Shown here one piece after another: positions 42,408-50,569 of a stretch of 64,000 bases of DNA. Position 1 is the first letter of the stretch, and the number at the start of each line of letters is the position of its first letter. Source of the DNA: Oscillibacter sp. PC13 (GTDB lineage: Bacteria > Bacillota > Clostridia > Oscillospirales > Oscillospiraceae); assembly GCF_900115635.1 (NCBI RefSeq), contig NZ_FOXE01000020.1, positions 1 to 64,000 on the forward strand. Direction: 5' to 3'. The position numbers and the translations under genes were made by a program. The notes under the pieces were generated by a model. It was not told the origin of the DNA. It did not search any database and saw nothing but the letters and a program-made list of their open reading frames with translations.

Positions 42408-42998
42408 ATGGACATGAAAAAGAGCAGGGTTTTTGTTGTAGAGGATGAAGCACTAATCCTGGAAAGCTATTGTTCACTTCTGAAGGTAAACGGCTTTGAA
42501 GTTGTTGGTACCGCATGCACCGGAAAGCAAGCCCTGCAGCGTTTTCAAAATTTAGAAGCAGACATTATTCTGATGGATATCAAGCTTCCGGATGCAAATG
42601 GAATTGACATTTTGCGGCAGTTTAATCAGGAGCAGATTGTGCCCTGCGTGTTTATAACGGCGTATTTCAGCAACGAGCTGATGGAAGAGGCAAACAAGGT
42701 TGGGGCATTCGGATATATTCTGAAACCGGTTCAGGAACAACAGATTTTGGCCGCAATTCACATCGCCCAATGCCGGGCCAAGGAATTCGGCATTTTACGC
42801 AGGGAAGCGGCCGATCTGAAAAGCGCGCTGGAGGATAGAAAGCTGATTGAGCGGGCAAAGGGAATTTTGATGAAGTATAATCATATTGACGAAGAATCGG
42901 CAATGCGGCTGCTGCAGCAAAAGAGCAAAGAGAACAACAAGAAGCTTGTGATCATTGCTAAGGAGGTAATTGCAGCCCGCAGCTTGCTGAACGGGTGA
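42408..42998 (+). CDS. ANTAR-domain antitermination response regulator
   Basis: The 196-aa protein has an N-terminal receiver domain (acidic pair EDE near residues 12-14, phospho-acceptor Asp57 in LMDIKLP, switch Thr in VFITAYF, Lys106 in ILKPV). A coiled linker follows, then a C-terminal ANTAR domain (about 135-190: DRKLIERAKGILMKYNHIDEESAMRLLQ). ANTAR regulators of the AmiR/NasR/EutV type dimerise on phosphorylation, bind paired hairpins in leader RNA and prevent terminator formation. Two such RNA modules lie downstream of the partner kinase. GGAGG is 8 nt before the ATG. It is followed after 6 nt by the kinase gene. Confidence 0.92.
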   Translation: MDMKKSRVFVVEDEALILESYCSLLKVNGFEVVGTACTGKQALQRFQNLEADIILMDIKLPDANGIDILRQFNQEQIVPCVFITAYFSNELMEEANKVGAFGYILKPVQEQQILAAIHIAQCRAKEFGILRREAADLKSALEDRKLIERAKGILMKYNHIDEESAMRLLQQKSKENNKKLVIIAKEVIAARSLLNG

Positions 42999-43004
42999 GC
43001 CAGT

Positions 43005-44831
43005 ATGATTGAGTTTCATCAAGTGAGCGTGCTGCAGGGCACAAAGCGTTTGTATAATGTGTCACTGACATTCCACCAGTGCGACTTCAACGTGATAGCC
43101 ATGCTGGATACGAATACCCTGGAGGCGGTGCAAAGCCTGTTATCCTGCCAAATGTATCCGACATCTGGGGAAATTTTAATTGATGGACAACCTTATGATA
43201 GAAGCAGGTCCATTATCAGTGTGAGTTCCGGACGAAATTTCCTGATAGAGTCATTTTCCATTGGGCAAAATCTCTACGGCTTAAACAGCGGTGTATTCTT
43301 TAATGAGAAAAAAATTGAGCAGAAGTGCAATGCACTCATTCATCGGTTCGGATTTCATCTGAAAGCGGATTGTCTGATTGCTCAGCTGAACTGGGAACAC
43401 AGAGAAATTGTTGAACTCCTGCGCGCATATGTGAAGCAGCCGAAGGTTCTGGTGCTTTCAGAGCCGTTTGACAGTCTTTCACTAGAGAACCTTCTTCATG
43501 TAAAAAACCTCTTGGTGGATATGCGTGCAAGGGGGACCTATATCATCCTGCTGACAAGAAAATACGACGATGTGTTCAAGCTCGGGGACAGTATTTCTGT
43601 GTTGCGCAATGGACACTTGATAGAATCCTTTTCGGATGACGAGATTTTCCGGGAACCTCAGCGTTTCTATGAGGCCTTTTTGGGCGGCAGCAGCATTTTT
43701 GCAGACGAGCAGTTTGCTCTTTCAGATGGTGATTTTGATGCGTTGGATATTGTCCGGATTGGAACGCAATGCATGTTTTCCCATGAAAATGTCAGCGATT
43801 CCTTTCAAAAATATGCTTGTTTGACGGAGCAATACTTTTCTGATGCCCGCTGCGCCATCTATATTCAAAACTTGGGCACCCAAAAGCGGATGAAACCATA
43901 TTTTGGCAGTCAATATACGGCGGAACAGGTTCCGCTGACCGGCGATGCTGCACTGCAGCACATTCTGTCTCTCAACGAACCGCTGAATATGATACCATTT
44001 GACGCAAGTATTCATTCGACAGTTGCGGACTTTCCCTATACAAGCATCCTCTATAAAACGATTAAGCGAAACGAAGAATGCGGTGGAATCTTTCAGATTG
44101 CATTCTTAAAACCGTACAGTGTTACCAAGAGTGATGTGGATTATTTGCAGACCGTCAGCGATGAGATTTTTCTGATTCTGGACAATTGCCGCTTGGCGGG
44201 AAATTCGTCTTACCTGCAAGAGATGCACCACAGAATTAAAAATAACCTGCAACTGGTGACCAGCATGCTGATGCTGGAGAAAAACCATTATAAGATGTCT
44301 GGGCGAAGCAGTTATCGTGCGGAGGACATCGAACAACTGATAGATACCACCATTGCCCGCATACAGGGGATGGCAACGATCCATAATTTACTTACGAGAA
44401 GCACGGTCCTAAACGACATGGTCACCACGCAGTCTGTTCTTGATGAGCTGCACCGTTTTTACAGAGAACTGATTGAGATCCATGTGGAAAATTTACTGGA
44501 TGCACCCATTTCCCAATCCATGGCATCCTCCTTTGCGCTGGTTATGAATGAGCTGATCAATAACAGCATTAAGCATAACCAAGGGAAGGAACATCTGAGC
44601 TGCAATATTTCCATCATGAAGAAAGACGGCTTGGTTGAAATTCAATACCGGGACAATGGAGTGGGTTTTCCGGATGAAAACATTGCCAAAGGCGTTGGAA
44701 TGACAATTATGGAGGCAACTGTGCGGACGGAATATTGGGGGAGTATCCGGACTTATAATGACAACGGCGCCTGCACAGTGCTGACATTTTCCGACGAAGC
44801 TTTATATGAAAGCAACCATGAAACCTATTGA
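43005..44831 (+). CDS. Sensor histidine kinase with N-terminal degenerate ABC-ATPase domain
   Basis: This 608-aa protein combines three parts. Residues 1-228 follow the outline of a sugar-type ABC ATPase (EFHQVSVLQGTKRLYNVSLTF at the start; TSGEILIDGQPYD; KVLVLSEPFDSLSLE in place of Walker B; DSISVLRNGHLIE at the end). The Walker A lysine loop is replaced by MLDTNTLE, the LSGGQ signature by LNWEHRE and the H-loop by LTRKYDD, so ATP hydrolysis is unlikely. Residues 250-395 look GAF-like. Residues 402-600 are a HisKA_2/HWE-type kinase (MHHRIKNNLQLVTSMLMLE with the phospho-His, N box NELINNSIKH, G1 DNGVGFPDE). It is soluble and presumably phosphorylates the adjacent ANTAR regulator. Its stop codon overlaps the -35 box of the downstream operon promoter. 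Confidence 0.88.
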   Translation: MIEFHQVSVLQGTKRLYNVSLTFHQCDFNVIAMLDTNTLEAVQSLLSCQMYPTSGEILIDGQPYDRSRSIISVSSGRNFLIESFSIGQNLYGLNSGVFFNEKKIEQKCNALIHRFGFHLKADCLIAQLNWEHREIVELLRAYVKQPKVLVLSEPFDSLSLENLLHVKNLLVDMRARGTYIILLTRKYDDVFKLGDSISVLRNGHLIESFSDDEIFREPQRFYEAFLGGSSIFADEQFALSDGDFDALDIVRIGTQCMFSHENVSDSFQKYACLTEQYFSDARCAIYIQNLGTQKRMKPYFGSQYTAEQVPLTGDAALQHILSLNEPLNMIPFDASIHSTVADFPYTSILYKTIKRNEECGGIFQIAFLKPYSVTKSDVDYLQTVSDEIFLILDNCRLAGNSSYLQEMHHRIKNNLQLVTSMLMLEKNHYKMSGRSSYRAEDIEQLIDTTIARIQGMATIHNLLTRSTVLNDMVTTQSVLDELHRFYRELIEIHVENLLDAPISQSMASSFALVMNELINNSIKHNQGKEHLSCNISIMKKDGLVEIQYRDNGVGFPDENIAKGVGMTIMEATVRTEYWGSIRTYNDNGACTVLTFSDEALYESNHETY

Positions 44832-44856
44832 CAGATTTTGAGAAAAGTGCTATATA
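44828..44856 (+). promoter_or_regulatory. Promoter for the ANTAR-controlled operon
   Basis: A perfect TTGACA (44828-44833) overlaps the kinase stop codon. After 17 bp comes TATATA (44851-44856) with a TGC extended -10 in front. Transcripts would begin near 44863, just upstream of the first RNA module. Confidence 0.75.
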
Positions 44857-44884
44857 TAAAATAGACATACGCGATAAGCTTGCA

Positions 44885-44967
44885 TGGCACTTATGGCTGG
44901 TGTCAATGTAATAGTCAATGGTGGCTACTCTTTCGGTTATAGAAACAGAAAGAGCAGCCATTTTTTT
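44885..44967 (+). promoter_or_regulatory. ANTAR-type double hairpin with terminator, copy 1
   Basis: P1 (44885-44905) pairs TGGCAC with GTGTCA around a loop that contains ATGGCT. P2 (44912-44927) pairs TAGTC with GGCTA around the hexaloop AATGGT, which has A at position 1 and G at position 4, as ANTAR targets require. The 3' arm of P2 is also the 5' arm of an intrinsic terminator (44922-44967: TGGCT-a-CTCTTTC with GAAAGAG-c-AGCCA, then seven T). P2 and the terminator are therefore mutually exclusive, the classic EutV/NasR antitermination layout. Confidence 0.88.
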
Positions 44968-44996
44968 AAAAACAAATACAATAAAGCGAGATTACA

Positions 44997-45078
44997 TAGT
45001 ACTTATGGCTGGTGCTGTTGTAATGGCTAATGATGGCTACTCATCCGTTTATTATAGACGGGTGGAGTGGCCATTTTT
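44997..45078 (+). promoter_or_regulatory. ANTAR-type double hairpin with terminator, copy 2
   Basis: This is the same architecture, repeated in tandem. P1 (44997-45017) pairs TAGTAC with GTGCTG around a loop with ATGGCT; compared with copy 1 the stem shows compensatory changes. P2 (45024-45039) pairs TGGCT with GGCTA around AATGAT (A1, G4). The terminator (45034-45078) uses the P2 3' arm, pairs TGGCTACTC with GGAGTGGCCA plus a distal stem, and ends in five T. Transcription must pass both terminators to reach the operon. Confidence 0.88.
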
Positions 45079-45254
45079 GCTTTTTTCTTTCATAAGTGGT
45101 TGTTTTTTTAGGGAATTTCAGACAAAGAGGCTGGGAATGGCGGCAACAATTCCGCTTTTCATAGGTGTGGGACAAAGGCCTGGAAGGAAGAGCTGGAAGG
45201 GGCCGACTGAACAGAAAAATTATCAAAAAATAAAAATGAAAGGAGGGAGAAGCT

Positions 45255-45641
45255 GTGGAAATTGGAAAGGTTCATAGCTGCCGTATACAGGTAACAGAGG
45301 ATATGGCGGCAAACAATGCGGTGACAGGCGTCCCGCATGTGTTCGGGACACCATCTCTGGTGGCGTTGATTGAACGCACTTCTCATGAGGCAGTGGCCGG
45401 GGACCTGGATGAAGGACAGACAACAGTGGGCTGTACATTGGATCTGTCTCATTCATCCCCCACCCCCATTCACATGGAAGTGGAGTGTCGTACAACGCTT
45501 GTAAAACAAGATGGCATCATGCTGTATTTTGAGGCGGAGGCCATGGACGGCAGCGGCCGGATTTGTACCTGCAAGCACTCCAGAGCAATTGTGGACAAAG
45601 CCCGCATCGAGGCAAAGGCAGCAAAGAAAACCCAGATGTAA
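45255..45641 (+). CDS. FlK-like hotdog thioesterase
   Basis: The 128-aa single-domain hotdog protein starts at GTG with AAAGGAGG 8 nt upstream. It matches the fluoroacetyl-CoA thioesterase FlK outline: VFGTPSLVALIERTS (catalytic Thr and Glu) and TLDLSHSSPTPI (catalytic His). It would hydrolyse a small acyl-CoA. It is the first gene of the ANTAR-controlled operon. In this setting it may protect the cell from a dead-end or toxic CoA ester formed by the pathway. Confidence 0.8.
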   Translation: MEIGKVHSCRIQVTEDMAANNAVTGVPHVFGTPSLVALIERTSHEAVAGDLDEGQTTVGCTLDLSHSSPTPIHMEVECRTTLVKQDGIMLYFEAEAMDGSGRICTCKHSRAIVDKARIEAKAAKKTQM

Positions 45642-45679
45642 TGAAATCCGATTACCTGAAAAAGAAAGGAAATGAAACG

Positions 45680-46816
45680 ATGAAAAGAGTAACCAGCATT
45701 ATGTTAGCTCTTTTGATGGCGCTATCTATGTTCGCAGCGACTGGCTGCGGCAGCAAGGACGCAAACAGCAGCGCACCGGAAGACACTGGCAATGAGAGCA
45801 GCACTCCGGCAGATCCCAGCAAACCCGGCGCTGGAAAGAGAATTGGACTGATTACAACCATCGGCGGCCTGGGCGACGGTGCCATTGGCGATGCCACCTA
45901 TGAGGGAATTAAACTGGCAGCGGAAGAGCTCGGGTTTGAATTCGACTATTCCGAGCCCATGAGCGCTCCTGACTATGAGACGCTTCTCATCGAATATGCC
46001 GAGAGCGGAGACTACGATCTGATTTTCCTGGCGGGAAATGACGGACTGGATCCAGTGAACGCTGTGGGCGCCGATTATCCTGATCAGCGGTATCTGGTAT
46101 ACGATATCAGCGCAGAGGGAAATCCCCAGATGATCTCTGAGTATTTTGCAAAGAACGAAATTGGATTCATTGCCGGCGTCCTGGCTGCCTTGATGGAGGA
46201 AAAGGGCGAGATCACCATCAATGGAACCACCACGACCTTCGACACCACCGGCAAGATTGGACTGATCATCGGCAACGAGGTTCCCAGCACGGTCACTGCC
46301 CTCACCGGCGCGGCCGCTGGCATCAAGTATGTGAAACCGGACTACGAGTATCTGTATGGGATTGTTGGCGACTGGAAGGATCAGGCAAAGAATAAGGAGC
46401 TTGCACTTTCCATGTACGACCAGGGCGCCCATATCATCTTCCAAAATGCAGGCGGCGGCGGACTGGGCATCATTGCTGCGGCCCAGGAGCGGGATGGCTT
46501 TTTCATCGGTTATGATAAGGATCAAACCGAGTGGGATCCGGAGCGTGTCATCGGCTCTTCCCGTAAGCAGAATAACGATGTGATCATGCGTGTTTTGAGA
46601 GAGTTCTGCGAGACCGGTGAGCTGAAGTGGGGCACTGCGGAACTGAACGGCGCGTCCAACGGCGGTATCGGGTTCAACTACAATCCCGGATTTGAAGTTC
46701 CGGAGGATGTGGATGCTGTGATCCAGCAGGTTATCCAGGATATCAAGGACGGCAAAATTAGCGCACCCAACACCTGGGAAGAGGTAGAGGCGTTTGACGC
46801 GGTGTACGGCGGCTGA
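45680..46816 (+). CDS. BMP-family solute-binding lipoprotein
   Basis: The 378-aa protein has a lipoprotein signal (lipobox FAATGC near residue 19-24), a Ser/Pro-rich spacer and a BMP/PnrA domain: RIGLITTIGGLGDGAIGDATYEG, LIFLAGNDGLDPV, and NAGGGGLGIIAAAQE. Family members bind nucleosides and related compounds for an ABC importer. The start at 45680 has AAGGA 9 nt upstream. It is followed by the cognate ATPase and two permeases. The exact ligand is unknown. Confidence 0.9.
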   Translation: MKRVTSIMLALLMALSMFAATGCGSKDANSSAPEDTGNESSTPADPSKPGAGKRIGLITTIGGLGDGAIGDATYEGIKLAAEELGFEFDYSEPMSAPDYETLLIEYAESGDYDLIFLAGNDGLDPVNAVGADYPDQRYLVYDISAEGNPQMISEYFAKNEIGFIAGVLAALMEEKGEITINGTTTTFDTTGKIGLIIGNEVPSTVTALTGAAAGIKYVKPDYEYLYGIVGDWKDQAKNKELALSMYDQGAHIIFQNAGGGGLGIIAAAQERDGFFIGYDKDQTEWDPERVIGSSRKQNNDVIMRVLREFCETGELKWGTAELNGASNGGIGFNYNPGFEVPEDVDAVIQQVIQDIKDGKISAPNTWEEVEAFDAVYGG

Positions 46817-46835
46817 CAACGCGTATGCAGACGGG

Positions 46836-46860
46836 GGCAGGGGGGAGTTTCCCCTCTGCC
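46836..46860 (+). other. Hairpin after the binding-protein gene
   Basis: GGCAG-g-GGGGA and TCCCC-t-CTGCC pair 19 bp after the stop codon, without a U-tract. It probably stabilises the 3' end of the binding-protein message in the operon. Confidence 0.55.
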
Positions 46861-46976
46861 ACCAACATGTGAAATGCGCCAGAACTTTTTGATTCTTTCG
46901 GACATCCAGACACATCAATATAGTTCGCATCAAAACGGGAGGATAAAGCCTTTTGGTGTTGAAACGGAGGGTACGC

Positions 46977-48521
46977 ATGCCTGAAACTATGATATCCATG
47001 AAGGATGTAACAATCCGGTTTGGCTCACTGACAGCAAATGACAAGGTTTCGCTGGAAGTGAAAGAGGGTGAGATTATGTCACTGCTCGGCGAAAATGGCG
47101 CCGGAAAATCCACCCTGATGAAAATATTATATGGACTGTACACCCGCGAGAGCGGTGAAATCGTGATAGATGGAAACGTGATGCCGAAACGGTACGCCCC
47201 GGCTGATGCAATCAAACTGGGTGTATCCATGGTACCACAGCATTTTATGCTGATCGATTCCTTCACAGTAGCGGAGAACATTGTGCTGGGGGAAGAACAG
47301 CAAATTAGTCACCTGATGATGAGCAAGGAGAAGGCGTGTGCCAAGGTGGATTCCCTGTGTGAGCAGTTTGGGATTCCCCTCTCTCCAAAGCAAATTGTAG
47401 GAGAACTCCCCATGGGAACCAAGCAAAAGGTGGAAATTCTCAAAGCGCTTTACCGCGGAACAAAAGTTTTGATTTTGGACGAGCCCACCACCGTGCTTAC
47501 CCCACAGGAAGTGGATGAACTGTTTGTCTTGCTGCGCTCTTTGCAGAGAAAGGGAATCACCATTATCATCATCACACACAAGCTGAATGAGGTGCTTGAT
47601 ATCAGCGACCGTGTAACGGTTATGCGCTTGGGCAAAAATATGGAGGTTCTGGAGACCTCGCATACAAATGCGCAGGAACTCTCTCGGATCATGGTCGGCA
47701 AAGAAGTTTCCAATGTATATGTGGAGCAGGGAGAAGATGAGGCAAAGCAACAGAATGCAGTGTTTCGTTTAGTAAACCTGCACACGAAACGGGAGGGAGA
47801 ACGCTGCAACCTCCAGGGAATCAACTTGGATCTCTTTCCGGGAAAAGTTGTGGGCGTAGCCGGAATTGATGGGAATGGTCAGACAGACCTTGTGGAAGTA
47901 CTGACTGGAACCAAAGCGCTTTCTAAAGGTGAGATCCGCACTGGCGATCAGTGCATCCTTGCCAATACTGTGGAGGAGATGCGCACACTTGGCATCGGCA
48001 TTATCCCAGAGGATCGGACGCAGCAGGGGCTGGTATTGGATCTCACCGTGCGGGACAATATTTTGCTGGGCTATAAAAGCGATACCCGCTTTGAAAAACA
48101 CGGGATTATCAATCTGCAGAGCGCAAATAAATATATTGGCGATTTAATCCAAAAATACGATATCCGGCCCGCGCGGGGCAATGCGGTGTGCCGTTTTATT
48201 TCCGGCGGCAACCAGCAAAAAGTGGTACTTGCCCGGGAATTGGAGCGAACGGGACTCAAAGCAGTAGTGGCCAGCCAGCCTGTCCGCGGACTGGATGTAG
48301 GCGCCATTCAGTTCACCCATTCGACCCTTCTGAAATTGCGCAGCGAAGGAATGGCCATCCTCCTGATATCCAGTGACTTGGACGAAATTAAGACGATGAG
48401 CGATTATATTGCGATTATTCGCAACGGCAGAATCGTTGCGTTTAAAAAGGCAAGTGATTTCTCCAAGGATGAAATTGGTTTATACATGGGTGGCGCAAAA
48501 TCCGAGGAGGTGACGGCATGA
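46977..48521 (+). CDS. Double-domain ABC ATPase of a BMP-type importer
   Basis: The 514-aa protein holds two ATPase domains. The first has Walker A GENGAGKST, signature-like LPMGTKQKVEILKAL and Walker B LILDEPTTVL. The second has the usual degenerate Walker A GIDGNGQTDL, signature ISGGNQQKVVLAREL and QPVRGLDVGA. This is the YufO/NupO/RbsA-like arrangement of nucleoside importers. The ATG at 46977 was chosen because GGAGG is 6 nt upstream. It overlaps the first permease gene by 4 nt (ATGA). Confidence 0.93.
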   Translation: MPETMISMKDVTIRFGSLTANDKVSLEVKEGEIMSLLGENGAGKSTLMKILYGLYTRESGEIVIDGNVMPKRYAPADAIKLGVSMVPQHFMLIDSFTVAENIVLGEEQQISHLMMSKEKACAKVDSLCEQFGIPLSPKQIVGELPMGTKQKVEILKALYRGTKVLILDEPTTVLTPQEVDELFVLLRSLQRKGITIIIITHKLNEVLDISDRVTVMRLGKNMEVLETSHTNAQELSRIMVGKEVSNVYVEQGEDEAKQQNAVFRLVNLHTKREGERCNLQGINLDLFPGKVVGVAGIDGNGQTDLVEVLTGTKALSKGEIRTGDQCILANTVEEMRTLGIGIIPEDRTQQGLVLDLTVRDNILLGYKSDTRFEKHGIINLQSANKYIGDLIQKYDIRPARGNAVCRFISGGNQQKVVLARELERTGLKAVVASQPVRGLDVGAIQFTHSTLLKLRSEGMAILLISSDLDEIKTMSDYIAIIRNGRIVAFKKASDFSKDEIGLYMGGAKSEEVTA

Positions 48522-49615
48522 AGAACCTGCTGTCTGCGGAGAGAATGGCACGCCTGAAATGGCAGTTGCTGGATCTGGTTTATGTGCTGATTTCCATTAT
48601 ATTAGCTTTGGTCGTCGGCGGTATCTTTTTGCTGATTCTGGGCAGCAATCCGATTGAAGCGTATCACATCATGTTCCAAAAGGCGTTTGTCAGCTTTGGA
48701 GCGATTCTGAGAAGAATGACGATTTATCTGCTCTCCGGACTGGCGGTTGCCATTCCGGTGAAAAGCGGTATGTTTAATATGGGCGGCGAGGGCCAAATTG
48801 CAGCAGGCGCCATGACGGCGGCCATGCTGGGCAGTGCCTTGGCGCTGCCTGCCGGAATTCATCCGGTGGTTTGCATGCTGGGTGCAATCCTTGTCGGTGC
48901 CCTGCTTTCCAGTATCAGCGCACTGATGAAACTGAAGTTCGGATCCAGCGAGGTTGTCACGGGTATCATGCTGAACTATGTCGTGATGTATATCTTGCAA
49001 TATCTCTCCATGTACCCATTCCGTGGCTCCCCAAACTCTCCGCAGACCGCGGAGATTTTGGAAACCGCGAAAATTCCGCGGCTGGCGGAAGGCAGCCAGG
49101 CATCATATGGTCTGTTCATTGCCCTAGGCTGCTGCTTGCTGTTTGCCTTTATTATGAACCGCACCCGGTTCGGCCTGGAACTGAAAAGCGCGGGCTTTAA
49201 CCGGCTGGCAGCGTCTTATCAGGGTGTGCGGGTAGGCGTGATGTCCGTCCTTTCCATGGCAATCGGTGGCGGCTTGGCTGCCATGGCGGGCGCCGTTGAA
49301 GTGATGGGCGGCAGATATCTGTATCTGGATGCCTATTTCACGAACTATGGATTTGACGGGATTGCCGTAGCCTATATGGCGCGAAACAATCCACTGGGAG
49401 TTATCGTGACAGCCTTTTTCCTCTCCACATTGAAGGTGGGCGCTGTTGCACTGGATCGGCAGGCAGGCGTATCTGTGTATTTCGCCATCGCTTTGCAGGG
49501 CATTATCATTGCGCTGCTGGTCTCCCCCTATCTTGTGGAATCTGTATTTAATCGGATCAGGCAAAAGCGGCTTGCAAAGAGAAAAGAGCCGGCCATAAAG
49601 ACTGCGTCTACTTGA
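48518..49615 (+). CDS. BMP-type ABC importer permease 1
   Basis: The 365-aa membrane protein is of the BPD_transp_2 (YufP/NupP) type, with about 8-9 segments and the motifs MFNMGGEGQIAAGAM and FGSSEVVTGIMLNYV conserved in nucleoside-type permeases. Its start overlaps the ATPase stop. It pairs with the next gene to form the channel. Confidence 0.92.
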   Translation: MKNLLSAERMARLKWQLLDLVYVLISIILALVVGGIFLLILGSNPIEAYHIMFQKAFVSFGAILRRMTIYLLSGLAVAIPVKSGMFNMGGEGQIAAGAMTAAMLGSALALPAGIHPVVCMLGAILVGALLSSISALMKLKFGSSEVVTGIMLNYVVMYILQYLSMYPFRGSPNSPQTAEILETAKIPRLAEGSQASYGLFIALGCCLLFAFIMNRTRFGLELKSAGFNRLAASYQGVRVGVMSVLSMAIGGGLAAMAGAVEVMGGRYLYLDAYFTNYGFDGIAVAYMARNNPLGVIVTAFFLSTLKVGAVALDRQAGVSVYFAIALQGIIIALLVSPYLVESVFNRIRQKRLAKRKEPAIKTAST

Positions 49616-49628
49616 GGGAGGAAGCCGT

Positions 49629-50513
49629 ATGGAAATTTCAACACTGATCTCCAGTATGCTGCGCCTGGGTGTACCACTGCTGCTTGCGGCGCTGGGCGTT
49701 CTGGTTTCCGCAAAAGCGGGAATTGTCAATATGGGCATGGAGGGCAACATGCTGTTCTGCGCCTTCATTGGCGCATTGGTTACCTACTGGACCGATATGC
49801 CGCTTGTCGGATTGCTGGCAGCGGTCATTGCAGGGCTTCTTTACTCCCTGTGCATGGGAGTGTTTATCATCAAATGGCGCGGCAACCATGTGGTTGTGGG
49901 CCTTGGCTTCAATTTCCTGATGATTGGTGCTACCACGGTGCTGCTGAAAGCGGTCTGGAACTCCTCCGGAAACTCCGCCCCGCTTGTTCGGCTGCCCCAA
50001 ATGGAGCTTCCGTGGCTGGGACAACAGTCCATCACACTTGTCATTGCCATTTTTGCGGTATTTGCCGTCTGGTTCCTTTTGAATAAGATGAATTTGGGCT
50101 TTCGTATCCGTGCGGTCGGAGAGCATCCCGCAGCAGCGGATTCCGTCGGCGTAAATGTGATGATGTATCGGTTCATCGCACTTGGAATTGCCGGTATTCT
50201 GGGCGGTCTTGCAGGAGCAGAACTGAGCATTGGGCAAATGGGCTATTTTACGAAGCAGATGACGGCATCCAAGGGATTTTTGGCCTATTCGGCTGTTATT
50301 TTTGCTGGCTATGACCCCATTTACGTGGTGCTGACCACCATGTTGCTGGGCCTTCTGGATGCGTTCCAAATGCGGGCACAGTCTATGTTCAATATTCCAG
50401 GACAGCTGCTTTTGATGCTTCCGTACTTGGTGACACTGCTGGCGCTGTTCGGCGTCGGTGACAAGAAGAAACCCAAGGCGGCAGGCAAGATCTATGTGAG
50501 AGGCAATTTCTAA
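49629..50513 (+). CDS. BMP-type ABC importer permease 2
   Basis: The 294-aa protein is of the YufQ/NupQ type with IVNMGMEGNMLFCAFIGA near residue 32 and the RAVGEHPAAADSVGVNV loop that is typical for this family. GGAGG lies 7 nt before the ATG. Together with the preceding permease, ATPase and lipoprotein it completes the importer. Confidence 0.92.
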   Translation: MEISTLISSMLRLGVPLLLAALGVLVSAKAGIVNMGMEGNMLFCAFIGALVTYWTDMPLVGLLAAVIAGLLYSLCMGVFIIKWRGNHVVVGLGFNFLMIGATTVLLKAVWNSSGNSAPLVRLPQMELPWLGQQSITLVIAIFAVFAVWFLLNKMNLGFRIRAVGEHPAAADSVGVNVMMYRFIALGIAGILGGLAGAELSIGQMGYFTKQMTASKGFLAYSAVIFAGYDPIYVVLTTMLLGLLDAFQMRAQSMFNIPGQLLLMLPYLVTLLALFGVGDKKKPKAAGKIYVRGNF

Positions 50514-50569
50514 GCGTTTCGGGGATTGCTTTAAGATTTTTAATTTGATGAAAGAAGGCAGAAGAACTT

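Noticed and set aside
45722-47281. 519-codon minus-strand frame opposite the BMP lipoprotein and ATPase genes
   Set aside because: Antisense to two convincing genes and without a family match.
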